Shown: positions 1 to 7,188, numbered from the stretch's first letter. The stretch: 7,555 nucleotides of DNA from an uncultured Prevotella sp. (GCA_937892695.1 CALBJK010000127.1:1-7555), one strand, 5' to 3'. Numbers and translations: made by a program. Notes: generated by a model not told the origin, from the letters alone.

Positions 1-1006
1 GGTCTGCACCAGCCGAATCGTTTATCTTATGATAGCTGAACGTGTCGTGACGGCGATAACGGTCTATCTGCGTCTGTATGAGCGGACCTTCGTTGAGGTT
101 CTTGCCCTCTTCTTCGTCCTCGTCGATCCACAATTCTGGGAACATCTTGGCTATCTGTTCGGGCATGAGTCCGCTGAATATTGCATTACGGGCATACTGT
201 GTGGCTGTGGGAAGAATGCTCATGTACATTTCTTCGTCTATGTCAAAGGCATCGCCAATCTCCTGTTCAAATACGCGCCACTGGTCGTAACGGAAGTTAT
301 CTATGACGATAAGGAATACTTTATCGCCATGGTCGAGAGATGGAAAAACCTTGGTCTTAAAGATATCAGGACTCATGACAGGACGTTCGGTGTTGCCAGG
401 CGACACCCAGTCGAGGTAGTTGTTGCGCACAAACTTGGCAAAACCGTTGTCGGCATCCTCTTTCTGCATTGACAACATCTCGGCCATAGAGCTGTCAGTT
501 TCGCTCAATTCCAGTTCCCAATGTACCAGTCGTTTGTACACATCCATCCAGTCGCGGCAAGATGAACATTCGTCTATCTGCCGTGCAATGTCCTGGAACG
601 ACTGTCTGTAACCTGTCCGGGTAACTTCTGTGACAATCTGTTTTTGGTGTACGTTCTTCTTGAGTGTGAGCAGAATCTGGTTGGGGTTGACCGGCTTAAT
701 GAGATAGTCGGCTATCTTTGAGCCTACGGCCTGGTCCATAATATTCTCTTCTTCACTTTTCGTAACCATTACGACGGGCGTGGCGGGCGATATTTCCTTT
801 ATCTTCTGAAGCGTCTCCAGACCTGTAAGCCCGGGCATCATCTCGTCCAGAAGAATGAGGTCGAACGTCGTGTTACGGCATTTGTCTATCGCATCGAGAC
901 CGTTAGTGACGGTCACGACCTCATAGCCCTTCTTTTCAAGAAATATGATGTGAGCCTTTAGAAGTTCTATTTCATCATCGGCCCACAATAGCAATCCGTT
1001 GTTCAT
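1..1006 (-). CDS. porX: PorX-type response regulator with PglZ domain (C-terminus outside window)
   Basis: This is the first 335 residues of a two-component response regulator of the PorX family, cut by the left edge; family members are about 515 residues. I translated it from the ATG at 1006-1004. Residues 1-120 form a receiver domain: acidic pair D10/D11 in WADDE, phospho-acceptor D54 in LILLDEMMPG, T82 in VMVTKS and K104 in YLIKPVNP. A helical linker covers about 125-205. From about 210 the PglZ (alkaline-phosphatase superfamily) domain begins, with VFLIVIDNFRYDQW (230-243) and LPTATQYARNA (265-275), which probably holds the catalytic Thr. Characterised PorX binds zinc in this domain, cleaves oligonucleotides and acts with PorY and SigP to control type IX secretion genes. 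It has no DNA-binding HTH in the part seen. It lies 121 bp after porW on the same strand, with no clear promoter between, so it is probably co-transcribed. PorX homologues also occur in Bacteroidota without type IX secretion. Confidence 0.93.
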   Translation of the reverse strand, partial: MNNGLLLWADDEIELLKAHIIFLEKKGYEVVTVTNGLDAIDKCRNTTFDLILLDEMMPGLTGLETLQKIKEISPATPVVMVTKSEEENIMDQAVGSKIADYLIKPVNPNQILLTLKKNVHQKQIVTEVTRTGYRQSFQDIARQIDECSSCRDWMDVYKRLVHWELELSETDSSMAEMLSMQKEDADNGFAKFVRNNYLDWVSPGNTERPVMSPDIFKTKVFPSLDHGDKVFLIVIDNFRYDQWRVFEQEIGDAFDIDEEMYMSILPTATQYARNAIFSGLMPEQIAKMFPELWIDEDEEEGKNLNEGPLIQTQIDRYRRHDTFSYHKINDSAGAD

Positions 1007-1062
1007 TTGTATAAAGTTTTCTGTTCATAAATCGCTGTCAGCATGTTACGGCGTCTCCGTCC

Positions 1063-1096
1063 CGATGCAAGAAGCTCTATTCTGTAGCGATGCAAG
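1063..1096. repeat. 9-bp direct repeat in the porW-porX spacer
   Basis: CGATGCAAG occurs at 1063-1071 and again at 1088-1096, a centre-to-centre distance of 25 bp, inside the 121-bp gap between porW and porX. On the coding strand it reads CTTGCATCG. No TAnnTTTG promoter box was found in this gap. The repeat could be a regulator site or chance; I see nothing that decides between them. Confidence 0.35.
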
Positions 1097-1118
1097 CCGC
1101 GAAAGATGATTCGCCTAC

Positions 1119-1136
1119 GGTTTCGGGTCAGAAACC
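1119..1136. other. Small perfect hairpin spanning the porW stop codon
   Basis: GGTTTC and GAAACC form a perfect 6-bp stem around a 6-nt loop, and the porW TGA stop (1128-1130) sits in the loop. No T-tract follows on either strand, so it does not look like an intrinsic terminator. It might affect termination of translation or protect the mRNA end, but the stem is short. Confidence 0.35.
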
Positions 1137-4100
1137 TTCCAAGTCATAATACTCGTCGTCGACAACGTCTTCCTTTTTCTTTGTCTTGTTTTCTTTGCCT
1201 GATTTCTTTTCTTCGCTCGCGTCATCGCCAAAATAAAATTCGTCTTCGAGCTTCTTTGCAGGCTGTTTAGGCGTGTTTTCTGCCTGTTTCTTCTTTGTAG
1301 CCTGCGGCGTTGTCGTTGCTTTCGGAAGGGCTGGTTTGCGAGTAGCCGGTTTGGCGGATGGTGTTGACGGCTTTCTGACTGCTGTGGTGTCAGTCTTTGG
1401 CGTAGCCGGTTGTTCGGGTACATAGACATTGCCCTCCGTTTCGGTCGGTGCCTTGTTGCCGGCATTGCCTGTGCCTGTACCGTCAAGAGGCACTACAGTT
1501 TCGGTTGTCGGAGTGGTCGTCCGTACATTGTCTTCGGGTATGACGGTGGTGCCTTGTCCTTCCTCCGATTTTGTAGAAGGTTCTACGGGAACGACAGTCT
1601 CTCCATTATCTGTATTCTTTTTCTCGGTATTTTCTTCCGGAACAACCGTAGTTGTATTGTTGTTCTGGCCTTGTTCTGACTCTTTATCACCGATGAATGT
1701 TCCGTCGTCAGTCATGCCGTCACTTTCGTTCTCGTCACCGTCAATGCTGCGTCGCTCTGGCTTCACAGTTATGAAGTCAGGTTCAGAGAGCAACGGCTTA
1801 TTGCTTATTTTCAGTGGGGCGAAATGCAAATTATAGAATTTGTCGTAGTCGTCATAGCTATATTGCGTTCCGAGCAACGGCATATTCTGCGTGCTTATGA
1901 TGATGGTACGGCTGTGTCCGGTACGCTCTGTCAGGCTTCGCTGGCTGTGGAACTGACGTGCGTACTGAATAGCCTCGTCATAGTTGCGGAATCCCGACAC
2001 CTTCATCCGATGTATTCCACCGTCGTCGTCGATGCTGATGTCGAAGTTTCGTACCATGTAATTAGTGAAATTATATCGGGCCAACTGATATAGTAATGCA
2101 TTCTCATTGACCGAGTCGGGGCTATAGGCGATGATGAATACAAAATCGGTATTGCGTTCGGCGGATAGTTTCTGCACTTTCAACGAGTCGTTGTCATTGA
2201 GAACCACAGTGCGGCGTTGCCACAAATTGCCGATGTCAAAACGTCCGCCGCGCAACCGGCGACCTTGGTTTACGCCGTTTACAATCATTCCTGCCATTTC
2301 GCCAAGACGGCTCTGCGGATACTTCTCTACGAGAGTCTTCATATCGGCGAAACATCCGTCGGCATCGCCGTCATTGAGCTTGGCCAATCCTCCGATAAAC
2401 AAGAACTTGTCACGATTGGCTCCGAAGGGGAAACGCGAAGCCGAGATTCCTACGTTAGCTTTCACTTCTGCGTCTCGACCGTTCTTGAACGCATCGTAGG
2501 TCGAAGCGTATAGAGAGTCTTCAATGTGTTCGCCGAATCGGGCGTTTTCCTTGAAGTATGGGTCGGTAAGCAGTGTTGTCCACTGACTTTGCGGATATTC
2601 TTTCTTCAGACGGTCCACGTAGGCCTGGGCCACGGCCGGCTGATTCTTACGCGAATAGAGCAAGAACAGATGATAGTAGGCATCGGCCATTTTGTCGAAG
2701 TCGGGGTAATTGTCGGTCAGACGGCGAAGGGCTTTCTCGGAGAGAGACAGGTTGTCAAGCTTGTCTTTGAAGATTACGCCCGAATTGAACAGTCCGTCTT
2801 CGATAATCTTGTTGCTTGCGGCGACCTGTTCCGCACTGAACGGAATCTGTGCAAGATAGTATTCTCGTCTGTGGGGGTCGTTCTGTGCACTGTCGGTTAT
2901 TTGTGCCAAAGAGTCGGCCACGGCTTCGGCATGGGCGATAGAGTCGAGCTGGGTGTCGGTCAGTTCCGTCGTTTGTCCCTGTCCGGCAACCACGGTCTTG
3001 TTCACACGCTGCCAGTTGTCTACGTTTTCACGCTTGCCCCACAGTCGCTGGAATGCGGCCTTTCCCTGGTTCACGGCCATTGGATTATAAAAGTACCAAA
3101 GACCGTTCTCCTTGTTCTGCATGTTGTTCTGTCTGGGGTTCTGCTTGTTTGCCGACGCATCGTTGTCTGTCTGTCCTCCGTTCTGTGCCATAACATTTTT
3201 GGCGTTTTGTTCAGCTTGTCGGTCGCGTTCTTCCTTCTCTTTCTTTTTCAGAGCCTCTATTACGCGGTCGATAGCCTCGTTGCGTTCTTTCTCGCCCATC
3301 TTGGCGAGCGACTGAAGCGAGTCTTGCAGATGCACCGCATCGGTGTAAGGAACGAGCTGATCCAACACTTTAGAGCGTTCGGACAGCTGTTTGTAGTCTT
3401 TGCGCTCCTTATCGAGCAGACCGATAGCCTCGCCGTAGCAACGCTGTGCATTGTTATAACTCTCGCGCTCCCAGTAAAGGTCTCCCAGCTTCAACAGCAA
3501 CACGCCCTTCTCTATTCCGCTTCGGGTAGAGCCTGTATTGCCTTTTTCGTATGCCGTTATGGCTGCGGTGGTGTCTTTCTGACTCAGATAAATGTTGCCG
3601 ATTGCGTAATATACCTGATCAAGAAAATCTTTGTTTTTGTCTGATTTTGCCATACGGCGCAGCCTTCTTATCATCTTGTGTGACTGTCCTTCAGACAGCA
3701 CTTCGGTCATGGCGATACGTGCGTTGAATTCAAGTTCGTAGGGAGGACTCTGGCGTATTACATTCCGGTAGGCTCGTGTAGCCTCGGCCTTATTGCCCAG
3801 AGCGGCCTGAATCTGCCCCATCAGAAACCATTCTCGTGCTTTTTGCTTGCGTCTCATCTCGTGCTTTATGACCTGTCTAAGATAAGGCACGGCCTTGTCA
3901 TACTCGCCAGTGTGGATATAGTAGTCGGCGTAGGTGTAATCCCATTCCTTGCGTGCCTGCCAGCTTACTGAGTCGCGCTTCATGTTGCGTATCACGTCTT
4001 CGGCATCGTACAGCCATCCTTCTTCAATGTAGCACTTGGCAAGCCATGCTCTGGCACGGCCATATATGGCTGGTTGGGTGTGATAAAGACGGCTCATATA

Positions 4101-4577
4101 AGAAAAGGTAGAAGCCGCCTCGTCAAAGTCGCCTTTGTAGAATTGGGCACGCCCCATCAGCATCCATGCTTTCCACAAGAACGGATTGTACTCTCGACGG
4201 CTTAGCCACTCGATATCCTTCTCGGTCTTGCGGCGTTTCTTGTCCCATATCGGACGACGCTTGATGCTGTGCAGCTTTATGGCTTTCTGACATTTCTCTA
4301 TAGCGCGGTCGAAGTTGCCTTTGCCCAGGTCGCGGCTGGCTTTGTTTCCTACAGTATAGAGAGGAATCATCTCCGTGAAGTTGTCCTTGTTGCCGTTCTC
4401 CTTTTCGAGCGACCCGTCAATATAAGCCAGCGACCCGTTGTAATAAGTGTTGTAACGTGCGTTGAACGAATGCCACCAACGCGATTTGGCGGTATTTTTC
4501 TGCGTAGAGCATCCTGTCACAGCCATAATGACGGCCGCGATGACAACAACGACGGAGTATGATTTAAGCAGCTTCAC
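1128..4577 (-). CDS. porW: PorW/SprE-type TPR lipoprotein of type IX secretion
   Basis: An 1149-residue lipoprotein. It has a type II signal peptide: K2 and K5, hydrophobic residues 6-20, then V-T-G-C with C23 as the lipidated cysteine. The family signature NARYNTYYNG is at 39-48. Tetratricopeptide-like helical repeats run from about 80 to 420 and again around 590-760. A charged Lys/Glu and then Asn/Gln-rich linker separates them (about 435-490), followed by a WYFYNP segment. A conserved C-terminal domain of the SprE type covers about 808-926. The last 220 residues are low-complexity (Thr/Pro/Glu, then Lys-rich) and end in an acidic segment. PorW/SprE is needed for type IX secretion and gliding in Bacteroidota and is thought to link the PorK/N ring with the Sov translocon. 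The start is GTG (4577-4575), which overlaps the permease gene by 14 nt; an in-frame TAA eight codons before the GTG, with no ATG between, leaves no better choice. Homologues in species lacking type IX secretion may have another role. Confidence 0.88.
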   Translation of the reverse strand: MKLLKSYSVVVVIAAVIMAVTGCSTQKNTAKSRWWHSFNARYNTYYNGSLAYIDGSLEKENGNKDNFTEMIPLYTVGNKASRDLGKGNFDRAIEKCQKAIKLHSIKRRPIWDKKRRKTEKDIEWLSRREYNPFLWKAWMLMGRAQFYKGDFDEAASTFSYMSRLYHTQPAIYGRARAWLAKCYIEEGWLYDAEDVIRNMKRDSVSWQARKEWDYTYADYYIHTGEYDKAVPYLRQVIKHEMRRKQKAREWFLMGQIQAALGNKAEATRAYRNVIRQSPPYELEFNARIAMTEVLSEGQSHKMIRRLRRMAKSDKNKDFLDQVYYAIGNIYLSQKDTTAAITAYEKGNTGSTRSGIEKGVLLLKLGDLYWERESYNNAQRCYGEAIGLLDKERKDYKQLSERSKVLDQLVPYTDAVHLQDSLQSLAKMGEKERNEAIDRVIEALKKKEKEERDRQAEQNAKNVMAQNGGQTDNDASANKQNPRQNNMQNKENGLWYFYNPMAVNQGKAAFQRLWGKRENVDNWQRVNKTVVAGQGQTTELTDTQLDSIAHAEAVADSLAQITDSAQNDPHRREYYLAQIPFSAEQVAASNKIIEDGLFNSGVIFKDKLDNLSLSEKALRRLTDNYPDFDKMADAYYHLFLLYSRKNQPAVAQAYVDRLKKEYPQSQWTTLLTDPYFKENARFGEHIEDSLYASTYDAFKNGRDAEVKANVGISASRFPFGANRDKFLFIGGLAKLNDGDADGCFADMKTLVEKYPQSRLGEMAGMIVNGVNQGRRLRGGRFDIGNLWQRRTVVLNDNDSLKVQKLSAERNTDFVFIIAYSPDSVNENALLYQLARYNFTNYMVRNFDISIDDDGGIHRMKVSGFRNYDEAIQYARQFHSQRSLTERTGHSRTIIISTQNMPLLGTQYSYDDYDKFYNLHFAPLKISNKPLLSEPDFITVKPERRSIDGDENESDGMTDDGTFIGDKESEQGQNNNTTTVVPEENTEKKNTDNGETVVPVEPSTKSEEGQGTTVIPEDNVRTTTPTTETVVPLDGTGTGNAGNKAPTETEGNVYVPEQPATPKTDTTAVRKPSTPSAKPATRKPALPKATTTPQATKKKQAENTPKQPAKKLEDEFYFGDDASEEKKSGKENKTKKKEDVVDDEYYDLEGF
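1488..1649 (-). repeat. Four T-V-[VI]-P repeats in the PorW tail
   Basis: The coding sequence for PorW residues 977-1030 contains TVVP, TVVP, TVIP and TVVP starting at residues 977, 994, 1011 and 1027. The periods are 17, 17 and 16 residues. Each motif is followed by acidic residues (EEN, VEP, EDN, LDG) and then a polar spacer rich in Thr, Lys, Gly and Glu. The DNA units have diverged, so this is an old protein-level repeat rather than a recent tandem duplication. Confidence 0.7.
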
Positions 4578-5388
4578 TATTATAAAACTTGACAGAAAGC
4601 GTTTTTATTGTCTTTGCAAGGCCATAAATCGCAATGCTTGCGAAAATGATAGACGCTCCAGACGGTACATTCAGCCAGTAGGACATGAAGAGTCCTGCCA
4701 CACAGTCGGCCCAACCGATGACGATGCTCAGGAGGATGATGCGTTTGAAGCTGAATGTGAACAGGTTGGCTGTCATCTGCGGAACTGTAAGAAGGCTTAG
4801 GGCAAGGACAATTCCCACCATCCGCAACGTGGCTACAATGGTAAGGGCGATAAGAGCCATCATGGTGTAGTCGACCAGACTGACAGGAAGACGCTGTGAC
4901 CTGGCAAATTCGGAATCGAATGCCACACTTACTATCAGTCGTAAGAAAAAACCGAAAAGCAGCATAACCACGATGCACAGTATGGCCAGTGTCCACAACG
5001 TGGGAACGTCGATAGCGAGGATGCTGCCGAAAAGATAGGACGGAAGATCGGCTACAAACCCGGGTGTAAGGTAAGAACACAGTATGCCTACGCTCATCCC
5101 GAACGTCCAGAAAAGGGCTATGGCCGAGTCTTCGCGCACGTCGCTACGATCGGCCATCCACTGTATGCCGAACGCGCTAAGCACCGAGAACACCATGGCA
5201 GAGACTACTGGATTGACGCCCAGCCACACGCCCAGTCCTATACCCCCGAAAGAGGCATGGGTGATGCCACCACTGATGAACACCAGCCGGCGGCTTACTA
5301 TGTATGTTCCGACATAGCCGCAGACTATGCTCGCAAGAAAAGCTCCAAGCAGGGCATTCTGGAAAAATGGATATTCAAGTATGTTCAT
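4564..5388 (-). CDS. ABC-3 family metal permease (ZnuB/MntB-like)
   Basis: A 274-residue integral inner-membrane protein of the ABC-3 family, whose members carry zinc, manganese or iron through ABC importers. About seven or eight hydrophobic segments are visible, near 12-31, 59-78, 87-111, 130-156, 172-211 (two close helices), 216-240 and 244-262. Family motifs are ISGGITHASFGGIGLG (38-53, with H44), an FDSEFARSQ segment after the fifth helix (the cytoplasmic loop that usually contacts the ATPase), and VGIVLALSLLTVPQMTAN (about 191-208). Length is normal for the family. The ATG is at 5388-5386, and the gene overlaps its upstream neighbour (5375-5388) and its downstream neighbour porW (4564-4577) by 14 nt each, which indicates translational coupling. 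No ATP-binding subunit or substrate-binding lipoprotein lies in the window. The metal cannot be told from sequence alone. Confidence 0.9.
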   Translation of the reverse strand: MNILEYPFFQNALLGAFLASIVCGYVGTYIVSRRLVFISGGITHASFGGIGLGVWLGVNPVVSAMVFSVLSAFGIQWMADRSDVREDSAIALFWTFGMSVGILCSYLTPGFVADLPSYLFGSILAIDVPTLWTLAILCIVVMLLFGFFLRLIVSVAFDSEFARSQRLPVSLVDYTMMALIALTIVATLRMVGIVLALSLLTVPQMTANLFTFSFKRIILLSIVIGWADCVAGLFMSYWLNVPSGASIIFASIAIYGLAKTIKTLSVKFYNSEAA

Positions 5389-5770
5389 CGTTTATTATCA
5401 TTGTCACTTCGTCCTTCAGCTGGTCGGGCAAAGCAATGCCACGCAGATTCAGACTGCGGCACCACCCGGCCACTTCGTCGGGACGCATAGTGTAGAGAAT
5501 TTCTCCGAACTGTTCTACCTCGCTGTCCTTGTAAGTGTCTGACATCCGGCCGGCGTAAGCGTCGAGTTCTTCGTCGTCGTAATACTCTATCGGCTTGGTG
5601 GCCGCTTCCATCATGCACACTTGTTCGCACCGGCTGTCGCTGCCAGAACACGTAGCACACGACGAACCCTCTTTTACTATGTTTGCGGCACCGCCCTTGC
5701 GGTCAGAAAGCCATCCCAGCAGGGCTGCTCCCAGCCCGATAACGGCAAGCATTATCAAGAGTACAATCAT
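5375..5770 (-). CDS. Membrane-anchored protein with four-cysteine cluster, function unknown
   Basis: A 131-residue protein that I do not recognise as a characterised family. Residues 2-21 form one hydrophobic helix (MIVLLIMLAVIGLGAALLGW) followed by S-D-R-K, consistent with an N-terminal membrane anchor. Next comes a cysteine cluster C38, C41, C48, C52 (CX2C-X6-C-X3-C), which could bind a metal ion or an iron-sulfur cluster. The acidic motif EYYDDEELDAY follows, and then an apparently helical soluble domain with one more cysteine in AGWCRSLNLRG. The anchor-plus-cysteine layout recalls the small FeoB-associated Cys-rich proteins, but this protein is longer and I would not assign it there. It is the first gene after the promoter at 5805-5836, and its last 14 nt overlap the permease start, so it may serve the same transporter. 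The upstream sequence is AT-rich with no Shine-Dalgarno, as is usual in this phylum. Confidence 0.85.
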   Translation of the reverse strand: MIVLLIMLAVIGLGAALLGWLSDRKGGAANIVKEGSSCATCSGSDSRCEQVCMMEAATKPIEYYDDEELDAYAGRMSDTYKDSEVEQFGEILYTMRPDEVAGWCRSLNLRGIALPDQLKDEVTMIINDEHT

Positions 5771-5804
5771 TATTCGGTATGTTTGTGGCTGATTCTTTAT
5801 ATTA

Positions 5805-5836
5805 CAAATTTACTGTCATACTTCCTCTATGACAAA
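5805..5836 (-). promoter_or_regulatory. Bacteroidales-type promoter for the Cys-protein/permease/porW operon
   Basis: On the minus strand, TTTG (5836-5833) is followed by exactly 20 bp and then TAAATTTG (5812-5805). This is a full match to the Bacteroidota -33 TTTG and -7 TAnnTTTG consensus. Transcription should start near 5798, giving a leader of about 30 nt before the ATG at 5770. The -33 box lies inside the last codons of aroA, and the aroA stop (5816-5818) falls in the spacer. The operon can therefore be transcribed independently of aroA, although read-through from aroA also remains possible because no terminator is visible between them. Confidence 0.78.
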
Positions 5837-7063
5837 CCCTGCCCGTCGCATGTCGTCCCAGAAGCTTGGGTACGATTTGGTGACTACATGCGGATTGTTC
5901 ATTGTCACACTGCCGAACTTCATTGCTGCCGGAGCCAGTGACATAGCCATGCGGTGATCCTCGTATGTGTCGAGTGGCTCGCCCGTGGGCATCGAGTGGA
6001 GTCCGTCCCATGACAGCACGTCTGTACCTTCGTCGGCAATGGCATAGCCGAGCTTCATCATTTCTCGTTTCAGTGCAGCTATACGGTCGGTTTCTTTTAT
6101 GCGCAGACTGGATAGCCCAGTGAAGCGGAACGGTATGTCCATCAGCGCACAGCATACAACCACTGTCTGTACAAGGTCGGGTGAGCTGACAAAGTCGTAG
6201 TCGAGTCGAGGAAGCCGTGCTATGGTCTTCTTCAGCGTCACAGTAGTAGGACCGTCGCCGTCGCGTTCGGCAAACAAGGTTCTCACCCCAAGCAGTGAAA
6301 AGATGTACTTCACGACCGAGTCTCCCTGTTTCGACCCGTCCATAAGCCCTTCAAGCTTTACCGACGAATCGCGGTCGGACGACAAGGCAAGCATCTCGTA
6401 CCAATATGAGGCCGAGCTCCAGTCGCTCTCAATCAGATAAGTGTGAGGCTCGTAAGGCTTATGGCTGACGGTGACAGTGTCGACTTCAGTCCAGTCGGCT
6501 TCGGCACCGAACACACGCATCATCCACAACGTCAGGTCTATATAAGGCCGCGACACTATGTCGCCGGTCATCTTCAATTCAATGCCGTGTTTGAGCATCG
6601 GACCAATCATCAGCAGTGCTGAAATATACTGAGAGCTGACATTGGCCGGCATTTCTATGTATCCTCCGTCCAGCTCCCGTCCACGTATGCGTAGTGGGGG
6701 AAAACCTTCGTCACCCAGATATTCGATGTCGGCACCAAGATAGCGGAGCGCGTCGACAAGAATTGCAATAGGTCGTTCCTTCATACGCTTCGTACCAGTT
6801 ATGACATGCTCACCACTTGTGGCGGCATAGTAAGCTGTCAGGAAACGCATGGCAGTTCCAGCCCCTCCTATGTCTACGGTCGAAGGATTGTCGCGTAGGG
6901 CAAGCCCCATCACTCGTGTGTCATCACAGTCTGACAGGTTGAGAGGGGTCACGTTCCCTCCAGACAATGCATGGATTACGAGTGCCCGATTGCTTATGCT
7001 TTTCGAGGCAGGCAGAGGAATTGTTGTGTCTAATTTTTTAGGTGCGGTTATTTTAATTGTCAT
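5816..7063 (-). CDS. aroA: 3-phosphoshikimate 1-carboxyvinyltransferase (EPSP synthase)
   Basis: A 415-residue cytoplasmic enzyme of the shikimate pathway. It joins phosphoenolpyruvate to shikimate 3-phosphate to give EPSP on the way to chorismate and aromatic amino acids. The active-site elements are all in place: PASKSISNR with K21, S22 and R26; GGAGTAMR (66-73); R97 in KERPI; S143-S144-Q145; SRPY (171-174); D296 in SSPDLVQT; KETDRI with E324 and R327; YEDHRMAM with R371; and K396 near the end. They match the positions known from the E. coli enzyme (K22, R27, R124, S169-Q171, S197/Y200, D313, E341, R344, R386, K411). The frame is open up to 7219, but I chose the ATG at 7063. The protein family begins with this segment, the extension is unlike EPSP synthase, and the promoter at 7189-7220 lies within that extension. 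The next gene follows 45 bp after the stop. Confidence 0.96.
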   Translation of the reverse strand: MTIKITAPKKLDTTIPLPASKSISNRALVIHALSGGNVTPLNLSDCDDTRVMGLALRDNPSTVDIGGAGTAMRFLTAYYAATSGEHVITGTKRMKERPIAILVDALRYLGADIEYLGDEGFPPLRIRGRELDGGYIEMPANVSSQYISALLMIGPMLKHGIELKMTGDIVSRPYIDLTLWMMRVFGAEADWTEVDTVTVSHKPYEPHTYLIESDWSSASYWYEMLALSSDRDSSVKLEGLMDGSKQGDSVVKYIFSLLGVRTLFAERDGDGPTTVTLKKTIARLPRLDYDFVSSPDLVQTVVVCCALMDIPFRFTGLSSLRIKETDRIAALKREMMKLGYAIADEGTDVLSWDGLHSMPTGEPLDTYEDHRMAMSLAPAAMKFGSVTMNNPHVVTKSYPSFWDDMRRAGFVIEEV

Positions 7064-7102
7064 CTTGATAGACTTTTTGTTTTCACCACGTTTCTCTGTT
7101 TC

Positions 7103-7140
7103 TAATATCAACATCACTTTTGTGAAAGATGCTGACATTA
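7103..7140 (-). promoter_or_regulatory. 13-bp hairpin in the aroA leader
   Basis: In the aroA-sense RNA the arms UAAUGUCAGCAUC (7140-7128) and GAUGUUGAUAUUA (7115-7103) pair over 13 bp, 11 Watson-Crick and two G-U, around a 12-nt loop. In an alternative fold the inner part re-pairs as UCAC/GUGA with an AAAA tetraloop. On the opposite strand the same two positions would be A-C mismatches, so the differences keep pairing only in this transcript. The hairpin lies between the predicted transcription start (near 7183) and the aroA ATG (7063), and buries two in-frame upstream ATGs (7138, 7114). It may control translation or mRNA stability, or be an operator at DNA level. No known riboswitch was recognised. 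Confidence 0.6.
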
Positions 7141-7188
7141 TCAGAAGCAGTAATTGCTTTTTATATACCGTGTGAGACTTATCACCTA

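Noticed and set aside
29..472. 147-codon open frame on the plus strand
   Set aside because: It is antisense to porX, whose receiver and PglZ motifs translate cleanly on the minus strand.
1115..1486. 123-codon minus-strand frame rich in Arg, Gln and Pro
   Set aside because: It overlaps the low-complexity PorW tail in another frame; its composition is a by-product of that repetitive sequence.
2526..3644. 372-codon open frame on the plus strand
   Set aside because: It lies entirely antisense to porW TPR-encoding sequence. Its product is a Val/Leu/Cys-rich string with no domain, and the minus-strand product is clearly homologous to a known family.
7146..7165. Plus-strand AAGCA/TGCTT hairpin followed by T residues, terminator-like
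   Set aside because: The stem is only 5 bp with two G-C pairs, and no plus-strand gene lies to its left to be terminated.
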